NCBI GenBank assembly: GCA_003646525.1 | Contig: QMKU01000058.1 | Span: 1-7,384, forward strand | Length of the DNA: 7,384 nucleotides | Direction: 5' to 3' | From: Campylobacterota bacterium | GTDB taxonomy: Bacteria; Campylobacterota; Campylobacteria; Campylobacterales; Sulfurovaceae | In this document: one piece after another, positions 1-6,859 of the stretch | Numbering within the stretch: the first letter of the stretch is position 1 | Layout of the letters: each line of letters begins with the position of its first letter | Translations under genes and position numbers: made by a program | Notes under the pieces: model-generated | The model's input: only the letters and a program-made list of their open reading frames with translations | Database searches by the model: none | Told to the model about the DNA's origin: nothing

Positions 1-1958
1 CCAGATATCTCTGCTGTACTTAAGTAAGTTCTCTCTACCAGGATAGGTTCACCTATAACTTTAAATACCTCTTCCTCTGCTCTAGTAGTATCCGGGAATC
101 TAACTAGCATAATGTAATAATCATTATCCGTGCCTCTAGCTATAGCACAAAATCTTTTTTCATCTACCATCTCTATGTCTAAGAACTCTAAGTAGTCGTC
201 ATATTCTATTCTAAGACTAGTGACTGTAGGCGTAACCGGAATATCCTTGTCATAAGCCTCGATATCATAGGATAATAGCTTAAACTGAGAGCTAGGCGCT
301 TCCAAAGTTGAACTGCTATGAGTGGTATAACTACCTTTTAATTTACCAATATAAACATACTCTCCATTGTACTTAAAAGTGAATGATCTATTCCATAAGT
401 AATGGTAAGACCTAAACCTTAAAGCAGGCCACCATGAATTATTGAGAAGTTTTTTATTCTCAGTTATCACACCAGTAGAGCTATCGAAAGTAAGCTTATA
501 AAATATGCCTGTTGTCCCGCGTGTAGAAGAGTAATATCCTTCACTAGCTATAAACCTTTCTTGAGTCTCTCTAGTATATAAAGGTATTACTGGAGCCCCA
601 TTTTCAAAACCAATAACTTTAGGAGGGAATGCAACATAATCATATACATCACTGGTTATGTTATTCCAGTTATACGTAATGGTGGTATCCCAAGTTTCAA
701 TTCTTATAGAATCTATAAAAGTTAAAGTAGAATCTATTCCATCTTCTACAAGTCTGTATGTATGCAGAGCTGCTACCCATGTTTCATTAGCCGAACCAGG
801 ATTAGGTGTACCTGGAGGGTCTTCTTCTACATAAACTGGATTTACAGAATCATAATTGCTCATATACTCTAAATACCAAAAAATATCCCCAGACAAGCCG
901 CATTCAACTGCTTTACCATAATTTACAAAATAAGGATCTCCGCCCTCTATTGAAGCTCCAGCTATGTCTATAACAAAAATAGTCTCACCTGAAGTATCAC
1001 AAATATATAAATTTCTGTTATAATAGGCTAAAGTCTCTGTTATAAAAGTTTGGTGGCCTATGGCTTCTTGTGCCTCTACTAAGCTATTTATAGATACTGC
1101 ACCAGTTATAGAACTAGACACTAGTGGTATAGACGCTTTTTTAACTTCTCCAAATTCTATATAGATTACTTGACCATCTAAAATTTCACCACTTAAGTTA
1201 ACACCAGTAATATATGCTGGTGCCACAGCTAATCCTATTTTAAAATAATCAAAACCAGTAGAATAAAATATTGCAACTTCATTTTTATCTACTGATAACT
1301 TTGTAATGCTATCAAAAGTTAAACTAGGGGAGGATACTGAATTTAAAAGAAGTGTTGGTTGAACTAAGTTTAAGATACTTTCTAAATTAATTGTGTATAA
1401 GCCAAGTGTAGTACCCAATAAAAAATAAGGTTCTTGCCATACAGCACTTACAATGTTAAATAATACTTTGCTAATAAGCTTAGACCTACCGGAGTGCCAA
1501 CAGAATAAACCAGTAGTAGTAATAAATATACTAAGCCTATCTAACTTCTTAGTAAAAATAATATCACCAGTGTAGCCTACCTTAGCTACATTTTCTGTAG
1601 TGACATAAGCTGTAAGATCAGATACCATACCGCAGTTAAGATAAGTTATATAATTAAGACTAAGACCAAAAATAGACGTAGAAGATGATGATGCTTCAAA
1701 GCTTACTTGATTAGCTAAGCTTACTGTACTTAACTCATATGGCGGGCTTGCTGAGCATACGTACTCTGCTCCAGGAGAAAATAGTAATTCTAAATTTGTT
1801 TTTGAAGTATCTGTTATTAAGGTAGAAGTTATAGCACCACTATAGTCTATGAATCCATTACTAAAAGTAGTATACTCAGCTCTAATATCTAGGTCTACTG
1901 TTAGGCCTAAAAAATTAACTAGAATAAACTTACCACCGGTTGTAGAATAATTAACCAC
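1..1958 (-). CDS. Large beta-rich phage structural protein, unknown family (3' partial)
   Basis: The reading frame is open from a GTG at 1958 to the window edge (652 complete codons, no stop), so the C-terminus is missing. The GTG is the only plausible start: the next upstream in-frame codons are ATA and GGG, then a TAG at 1970-1968, and AGGGGA (1969-1964) lies 5 nt before it. The protein starts MVNYSTTGGKFILVNF and has no signal peptide or membrane helix that I can see. It is rich in beta strands, aromatics, Thr and Ser. Strand-turn-strand segments recur near residues 142-157, 176-192 (PYFLLGTTLGLYTINL), 226-242 and 315-332 (NLYICDTSGETIFVIDI), resembling propeller blades. A Pro/Gly-rich linker at about 378-392 (EEDPPGTPNPGS) separates this part from an aromatic-rich C-terminal part. 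It overlaps the preceding gene by 8 nt and is similar in size to it. A virion fibre or appendage role is inferred from context; I do not recognise the family. Confidence 0.8.
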   Translation of the reverse strand, partial: MVNYSTTGGKFILVNFLGLTVDLDIRAEYTTFSNGFIDYSGAITSTLITDTSKTNLELLFSPGAEYVCSASPPYELSTVSLANQVSFEASSSSTSIFGLSLNYITYLNCGMVSDLTAYVTTENVAKVGYTGDIIFTKKLDRLSIFITTTGLFCWHSGRSKLISKVLFNIVSAVWQEPYFLLGTTLGLYTINLESILNLVQPTLLLNSVSSPSLTFDSITKLSVDKNEVAIFYSTGFDYFKIGLAVAPAYITGVNLSGEILDGQVIYIEFGEVKKASIPLVSSSITGAVSINSLVEAQEAIGHQTFITETLAYYNRNLYICDTSGETIFVIDIAGASIEGGDPYFVNYGKAVECGLSGDIFWYLEYMSNYDSVNPVYVEEDPPGTPNPGSANETWVAALHTYRLVEDGIDSTLTFIDSIRIETWDTTITYNWNNITSDVYDYVAFPPKVIGFENGAPVIPLYTRETQERFIASEGYYSSTRGTTGIFYKLTFDSSTGVITENKKLLNNSWWPALRFRSYHYLWNRSFTFKYNGEYVYIGKLKGSYTTHSSSTLEAPSSQFKLLSYDIEAYDKDIPVTPTVTSLRIEYDDYLEFLDIEMVDEKRFCAIARGTDNDYYIMLVRFPDTTRAEEEVFKVIGEPILVERTYLSTAEIS

Positions 1959-3909
1959 GCATATCCCCTATACCTAGGATAATATTTTTGCCACTTGAAC
2001 TTTTTAAAATAAAAGAATTAGTCTGGGAAGTTCTAGTATGGTGTATACTGACTATATCAAGAGCAGTTACATCCCTATAAAATATATTTTCTAAATAATT
2101 AGGCTGTATATTGAATTCTTCTCCTACTACAGTATTAGGTGTAGGTAAAAGCTGATCAACTCCCGCGGCAATACAAGTAGTAAACTTACCCCTTTTATTA
2201 TTAGCTTCTTTAGATAATGCATAAACATAAATCTTAGCATCCGTAGACTCTATTAATAGAACTACAAACTTTTGTAAATATACATGGCCTATAATATTCT
2301 CGATAAGAAAAGGTATAAATGTATACTGCCAATCAGATATAGCAAAAGTTTCTGTATAAGCACTATCTTTATTTAAGAAGATTGTATGCTTATCTAGGTC
2401 ATCCCCTATGGCTAGAGCCACGGTTAAGGCATGTGATTGTATGTGATTAACTAGAATAGGTGGGTCAGCGTGAAAATCAAAAACTCCATCGTAATTACTA
2501 TAGGGGCCTAGGAGTAAGCAATCTTTCCTAGCCCACATTTTATTCTTCGGTATACCCATACCAAGATTATAATCATGAAAAGGATGTATTGCTACTGTAG
2601 GTTCTCCAGTATCTACGTCTAAATGATATATCATTGGTGCAGCGGTATACTGGCCGCCATACTCCGTATTAACAAACATATTTAGGGCTATGCCAAGAGA
2701 AAAGCTATGTATATCTCCAGAAGTTGATATAGAAGTAACTGTATCACCTTCAGGCTCAAAAAGGCCACAGGATATTGCAAGTGGTAAATAAACTGTCTGT
2801 AACTCTTCATAAATTGGATATATAGACACAGCATGTGTAACTATGTCCATAACAAATAAATCCTTATGATACCTAGACCCATACTTGCCTAAATAACAAT
2901 AAAAATAAGGCTTACCTGACCCCCCGTTAAAAATATCAGAAGCAGAGTAGTAAGCGGTCATTCCTGCAGCTACTACGTCATAAGAACCATCTGTTAAGGA
3001 TACTATGTATATATCTGTTGCACTCATAGCGACAGCCACACCCGCCACTTCATTAATAACCACTAAGTTAGAAGAAGGTAGAATATCATCACCAGGATTA
3101 AAAGCTAAGTCTTGTTCAAAAATACCTGAACCACTATTATATTTATAACATAAATAAGTGTCAGAAAAGGTCATCACTAGAGTTTCATTATCTAGAATAT
3201 ACTTAATAACAGTATTACCATTATGCTGTCTTGGGACGTCGCTATATGTTAAGTCATAGCCATCCCACATGTATATTCTGACTACATTATCTGCAGACCT
3301 AACCTTACAATAAGTTTTACCCCAGTTGCTAGTTCCAAATTGCTCATCTTCTAGGTATGATATTTTCTTTATTCTACTTGGTAAAGCCACAGAATCAATG
3401 TATGATATTCTTTTATCCCTTGTAAGATATAAAGAGCTAGTAAGAGGGTATTGAGTATAAACTGAAATATCTTTAGATGTATTATACTTATTATAATATG
3501 CATTAGGAGTAATTAGCGCTGAAAAAGATTCAGCGGTCTCAGTCGCCTTATGAGAGAATATATAATCAGGTTGTTCATAATCAATATTAAATGCAAATCC
3601 TATTCTATTCTCAGATGTCCAAGTTGACTCATTAACAGTAATAGAATCTCCATCATACCTACCAAATAAAAAGAATAAAATTGCTCCCTGGTCATCTATT
3701 AAATTAACCCTATTACCATTTATGTCATCTTCATCCCATATTGTCATAGCTACAAAATTACCAAACCAGAAATTAATCAATTCTTGTGTAGCTATATTAA
3801 AAACATTTATTCTATCCACATACCTTGCTATGGCATACTTAGGTGCAGAGTCATATTCATCATCTCTTGCAAATAAAACTTCTATGGCGCCTTCCCACAT
3901 TACACTCAT
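1951..3909 (-). CDS. Large beta-rich phage structural protein, unknown family (652 aa)
   Basis: This is a complete 652-residue frame from ATG at 3909 to TAA at 1953-1951. The start overlaps the TGA of the preceding gene as ATGA, and AGGG (3923-3920) lies 10 nt upstream. A second ATG (Met4) has no ribosome site of its own. I see no signal peptide, transmembrane segment, coiled coil or enzyme motif. Paired hydrophobic strands joined by short polar turns recur, for example near residues 24-38 (KYAIARYVDRINVFNI), 242-256 (ETLVMTFSDTYLCYKY), 289-305 (GVAVAMSATDIYIVSL), 348-365 and 548-565 (FVVLLIESTDAKIYVYAL). This pattern fits an irregular beta-propeller or other all-beta repeat fold. The protein is acidic and aromatic-rich with few prolines, which fits a folded virion protein. 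It sits between two genes of similar size and texture, so a tail-appendage or receptor-contact role is inferred. I do not recognise the family. Confidence 0.85.
   Translation of the reverse strand: MSVMWEGAIEVLFARDDEYDSAPKYAIARYVDRINVFNIATQELINFWFGNFVAMTIWDEDDINGNRVNLIDDQGAILFFLFGRYDGDSITVNESTWTSENRIGFAFNIDYEQPDYIFSHKATETAESFSALITPNAYYNKYNTSKDISVYTQYPLTSSLYLTRDKRISYIDSVALPSRIKKISYLEDEQFGTSNWGKTYCKVRSADNVVRIYMWDGYDLTYSDVPRQHNGNTVIKYILDNETLVMTFSDTYLCYKYNSGSGIFEQDLAFNPGDDILPSSNLVVINEVAGVAVAMSATDIYIVSLTDGSYDVVAAGMTAYYSASDIFNGGSGKPYFYCYLGKYGSRYHKDLFVMDIVTHAVSIYPIYEELQTVYLPLAISCGLFEPEGDTVTSISTSGDIHSFSLGIALNMFVNTEYGGQYTAAPMIYHLDVDTGEPTVAIHPFHDYNLGMGIPKNKMWARKDCLLLGPYSNYDGVFDFHADPPILVNHIQSHALTVALAIGDDLDKHTIFLNKDSAYTETFAISDWQYTFIPFLIENIIGHVYLQKFVVLLIESTDAKIYVYALSKEANNKRGKFTTCIAAGVDQLLPTPNTVVGEEFNIQPNYLENIFYRDVTALDIVSIHHTRTSQTNSFILKSSSGKNIILGIGDMRG
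1964..1969 (-). promoter_or_regulatory. Ribosome binding site deciding a GTG start
   Basis: AGGGGA lies inside the last codons of the upstream gene, 5 nt before the GTG at 1958. It supports that non-ATG start, because the frame is closed by TAG only four codons upstream. The ATG at 1962-1960 is in the upstream gene's frame and runs straight into that gene's TAA, so it is not the start. Confidence 0.7.
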
Positions 3910-5648
3910 ATATCTATTACCCTACTCTCTGTAGCTGTGGCATACGCTAGTAGGGTTTCACCCTCCTGTGAGTCTTCTAGGTCAAGACTTAAAACTTCTT
4001 CAGTAGTTGGAAACCATTGAGGCCAAAAGCCGGTTATACCCATTGTATTAATACCTTCACCAGTTGAAGCAACGGCTAGTCCACCCTTATAGCTAATCGC
4101 GGATATGTCTAAATAGTCTATTTGCTGTATAACTGAAGCTGTTAAAACCTGCAGTTCATAGTCTCTGTATAGATATAGATTAGACCAAGTGCTATTAACA
4201 ATTGGAGCATAATGTGCACCAGCAGCACATGGCCAGTCATAAGAGGCTAGGGTAGTAAAGGTATCTGTAGAGTCATCTAAAGTAAATAAATCAATTCTCT
4301 TAGCTACACCGCTAACTCCCCACTCAGTCATAGTATAATAAGAATCTATTTTTACATAGAAATCATTCCAAGCATATATAGTAGAAAAGTAATTACCTGG
4401 ATAAGCATTTATACCCCCATTAACTTCGTCTAGTATGGCTAACATAACCTCAGATCTAAATGGTGGATCTTGTATAACTGTTTTTTCTAAAGTGACTTTA
4501 TTATATATAAATAAGGCTAATTTTCTATCATTATATGTACCAGCTGGGTCTCCATCCTTATATATACTATAATAGCCCCAACCATAAATCTTATCACCCT
4601 GCTCCATACCATTTAAAGAAGCGACTTGGCACATTCTAAATTCATAATTAGGTACTGGTAAAGTAAAATAGATATACGCTCCACCATATTCCACAGATAT
4701 GGCTTGATTATTATAAATACCACTTGTTGAATAATTAGCTCTAAACTGTGGATGTGCTTTTACCATTACCTCCCCTATAGTAGCACTAGATAGCTTGCCA
4801 TTAGGGAAAGTTATTTCAATAGTATCATCACTATAAGAGTAATAAAAGTTTTTATAAGATACGCCTACAAACCCTGAATTTACTAAAGGTAAATTAAATT
4901 CTATATGGACACCTGTTGGTGATGGGAAATGCAGTATAGACCAACGTAAGTATACACCTTCCGAAGTTGTAGCATCATTTCTGTAAACATTGGCCCCAAC
5001 CAATGAATTTTTTTCTATATAATCACCAAATACAAAACCTGTATACGTGCCTAAGGAAGGGTCAGTAGCATAAATAATATTTTCACCAGCCCCTTCGAAG
5101 TAGCCTTGGCTAATATTTTTTAAAGTCAAAGAAGGTATAGAGGGTTCTAATCGTTTACATGGAGTAAAACAATTAGATAATGAGAAGTCTTGAGCAAAAG
5201 CACAGAAAGTATACACATTTGTATTAGTTGCAAAGGCAATATAATTTGTATATGAGTCTAAATATAAAACACCAGGAAGGGATAAAAATCTAGAAGACAA
5301 GTCTGATAGCTTAACTACGCATACTTCAGTGGATGTTATATAAGATAAATACTTTTTTTCTGCACAAAGTTTAACTATGCTCCCACTAGGAGTTATGCTT
5401 AAAAGCTGTAAACTAGCTGTGCTATCACCACTTAAACTATTAATTGGTAAAAAATAAATTTCTGAAGTAGAACAAATATACACTCCAGTATGATGTATGT
5501 CTGCAGATACAGTTCCTGTTAATAGGCAATAGCCGAGACTTATATTCGTATCAAGCCTATACACGGATACGCCAAGCTCAGAAACAGCAATAATAAAATT
5601 ATCACATTTCCGTAGTTCACTCTGCGTTCCACCTTGTAAAAGCTGCAT
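3906..5648 (-). CDS. Beta-propeller-like phage structural protein, unknown family (580 aa)
   Basis: I place the start at ATG 5648 (MQLLQGGTQSELRKC). GGGGG stands just before it, and it falls 10 nt after the previous gene's stop. An in-frame ATG at 5708 would add 20 residues and overlap the previous gene by 50 nt, which is less likely. The N-terminal 200 residues carry at least four blade-like strand-turn-strand units near residues 17-32 (NFIIAVSELGVSVYRL), 55-69 (GVYICSTSEIYFLPI), 99-114 and 135-148 (NYIAFATNTNVYTF), with a possible fifth at 189-195. The spacing is about 36-55 residues, as expected for an irregular beta-propeller. A related unit recurs near 521-538 (GGLAVASTGEGINTMGI). The middle part (about 210-500) is rich in Tyr, Trp and Gly. 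At least ten cysteines are present, but there is no signal peptide, so disulfides are not implied. The stop TGA overlaps the next ATG. A virion appendage role is inferred from neighbours; the family is not recognised. Confidence 0.85.
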   Translation of the reverse strand: MQLLQGGTQSELRKCDNFIIAVSELGVSVYRLDTNISLGYCLLTGTVSADIHHTGVYICSTSEIYFLPINSLSGDSTASLQLLSITPSGSIVKLCAEKKYLSYITSTEVCVVKLSDLSSRFLSLPGVLYLDSYTNYIAFATNTNVYTFCAFAQDFSLSNCFTPCKRLEPSIPSLTLKNISQGYFEGAGENIIYATDPSLGTYTGFVFGDYIEKNSLVGANVYRNDATTSEGVYLRWSILHFPSPTGVHIEFNLPLVNSGFVGVSYKNFYYSYSDDTIEITFPNGKLSSATIGEVMVKAHPQFRANYSTSGIYNNQAISVEYGGAYIYFTLPVPNYEFRMCQVASLNGMEQGDKIYGWGYYSIYKDGDPAGTYNDRKLALFIYNKVTLEKTVIQDPPFRSEVMLAILDEVNGGINAYPGNYFSTIYAWNDFYVKIDSYYTMTEWGVSGVAKRIDLFTLDDSTDTFTTLASYDWPCAAGAHYAPIVNSTWSNLYLYRDYELQVLTASVIQQIDYLDISAISYKGGLAVASTGEGINTMGITGFWPQWFPTTEEVLSLDLEDSQEGETLLAYATATESRVIDI

Positions 5649-5651
5649 ATG

Positions 5652-5656
5652 CCCCC
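5652..5656 (-). promoter_or_regulatory. Ribosome binding site deciding the internal start of the 580-aa gene
   Basis: A GGGGG run lies in the 10-nt gap between the TAA at 5661-5659 and the ATG at 5648. Its spacing is short (3 nt to the ATG), but it is the only purine-rich Shine-Dalgarno candidate near either possible start that falls outside the upstream coding region. It favours the 5648 start over the in-frame ATG at 5708. Confidence 0.6.
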
Positions 5657-5658
5657 GC

Positions 5659-6060
5659 TTAAAAAAGAATAAATGATAGCTTATCTGGTAGTATGATAAC
5701 AATATCATCCGTTGATATTATTTTATCACTAGAGGCATCTGCTCTGGCTAAGGCATTACCCGTGCCTATAGTAGGAGAGTCGAATAAAACAGCTTCTCGT
5801 ATAGTTCCCCAGTTCCCTGTAGCCTGTGTAAAATTAAAAGTAGAAATATTTCTTACTGTGGCATTACCTGTAATATCTGCGGCAGCCCAATCAGCTTCAG
5901 AGGTGGCTATTCTATCATAGCCTATTCCTGAGCTTATTTCACTTATATTGTCTCCACCAGTGGTGGTAGATAAACCAAGGTATAAAGTAACAGGGGTATA
6001 CACAGTTTTACCAAAGAAGTGATTTAATAAGTTTCCAGCAGTAAGTTTAGTAAAGGCCAT
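5659..6060 (-). CDS. Gp80-like tail fibre domain protein, single domain (133 aa)
   Basis: ATG at 6060 is preceded by GGAG (6070-6067) with a 6-nt spacer, and only 3 nt separate it from the preceding stop. The whole protein is one copy of a small beta-rich domain common in phage tail and fibre modules. Family hallmarks are visible in order: an N-terminal helix ending FFGKTVYTP (15-23), YLGL (27-30), SEIS (40-43), GYDR (47-50), ADW (56-58), a phenylalanine-rich strand (NFTQATGNW, 76-84), WG at 84-85, LFD (92-94), and a closing strand after an LP turn (ILPDKLSF). YLGL, GY-D/S-R and ADW sit at exactly the same residue numbers as in the first half of the preceding 264-aa protein, so the two are paralogues. 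The family is usually annotated as a tail fibre or minor structural protein; the biochemical role is unproven. The gene ends CTT TTT TAA, which may allow slippage into the next frame. Confidence 0.8.
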   Translation of the reverse strand: MAFTKLTAGNLLNHFFGKTVYTPVTLYLGLSTTTGGDNISEISSGIGYDRIATSEADWAAADITGNATVRNISTFNFTQATGNWGTIREAVLFDSPTIGTGNALARADASSDKIISTDDIVIILPDKLSFILF

Positions 6061-6063
6061 GAG

Positions 6064-6858
6064 CTACTCCATAGTTATAAGATAATCGCCTATTTCTATC
6101 TCAACGATATCTCCTGAGTCAGGACTCATAGACGGGATAGTCCCAACAAATAATAAGTTTTCTGAAGCGCTAAGAGTGGCACTATCTGATATAAATACCC
6201 TTATTAAATTAGGCTCCCAGGGTCCAGTTATAGTAAAAGTTATAACTGTAGCATTTTTAGTTACTGCTTTGTTAGTTGAGTCTGTAACTAACTCAGCAGT
6301 ACCAAATAAACTCCTAGCGTAACCATTTACAAAACTTTCACCAGTTATAACGGAAGTTATATCAGCACTAGAAAAACCAACATACATAGTTGGTGCGGTA
6401 GTATTTGTTTTGCCAACTAAATCACTCAATACTAAGCCTCTCCAGTATTCGGATAAACCAGAGCCGCTACTTATAGGCTCTAAAGTTAAATTTAGTTCTC
6501 CTACCGGAAAATATATCTGCTGATTAAGTCCTATTTCTTTTGTTGGGTTTATAACCCCCGTAAATAAACAATTTCCGTTAGTTTGAGTATCAAAAATACC
6601 CCAAGACGTAGGACTTCCAAAGCTTTCTGAAGTAGATGCTAAGTTTACTGCCACAGAGTTTACAACAGTGCCTAGGCTTACTGACCAGTCAGCTACAGCA
6701 ATACTAGTTCTGGAATAGCCTACCGCGGATATCTCTGATAAAATCCCATCTGCATCACTACCGAAGCCCAGGCCTAAGTAATTAGAAGTTCTTGATGGCA
6801 CTGACTCCCCAAAAAGTTTTTTAAGAGCAAAAGTTTCCCCGTATGTTGTTAAAGACAT
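6064..6858 (-). CDS. Tail fibre protein with two tandem Gp80-like domains (264 aa)
   Basis: ATG at 6858 follows the collagen-like gene's TAG with a single base between them. GGTGGAG (6870-6864), lying in that gene's last codons, gives a strong ribosome site with a 5-nt spacer. Residues 1-128 form one domain: FALKKLFG (10-17), YLGL (27-30), SEIS..GYSR (41-50), ADW (56-58), VNS (66-68), SWGIFD (85-90), and a final FPVGELNLTLE strand (117-127). A Ser/Gly linker (about 129-134) leads to a second, diverged copy at 135-264: VLSDLVGKT (143-151), MYVGF (158-162), NGYAR (178-182), W214, IRVFISD (219-225), and a closing IEIGDYLITME strand. The second copy has lost the ADW and WG signatures but keeps the order and spacing. 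The role inferred from family and location is a structural part of a tail fibre or appendage. No catalytic motif is visible. Confidence 0.8.
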   Translation of the reverse strand: MSLTTYGETFALKKLFGESVPSRTSNYLGLGFGSDADGILSEISAVGYSRTSIAVADWSVSLGTVVNSVAVNLASTSESFGSPTSWGIFDTQTNGNCLFTGVINPTKEIGLNQQIYFPVGELNLTLEPISSGSGLSEYWRGLVLSDLVGKTNTTAPTMYVGFSSADITSVITGESFVNGYARSLFGTAELVTDSTNKAVTKNATVITFTITGPWEPNLIRVFISDSATLSASENLLFVGTIPSMSPDSGDIVEIEIGDYLITME

Positions 6859-6859
6859 G

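Noticed and set aside
3722..3934. Plus-strand 70-codon frame
   Set aside because: It is antisense to the start of the 652-aa gene and the end of the 580-aa gene, with no family resemblance. It is a shadow frame.
1..5648. Variable region of a diversity-generating retroelement in one of the large proteins
   Set aside because: No second template-like copy, reverse transcriptase or C-terminal C-type-lectin-like motif is visible in the window.
5646..5708. Longer start (ATG 5708) for the 580-aa gene
   Set aside because: It would overlap the preceding gene by 50 nt and add a hydrophobic MILLSYYQISYHLFFF stretch that mimics a signal anchor. The 5648 ATG has a purine-rich site and a normal gap. It is kept only as relevant to the slippage idea.
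5693..5920. Plus-strand 75-codon frame
   Set aside because: It is entirely antisense to the well-supported 133-aa Gp80-like gene; its low-complexity Ala/Val/Ser composition is typical of a shadow frame.
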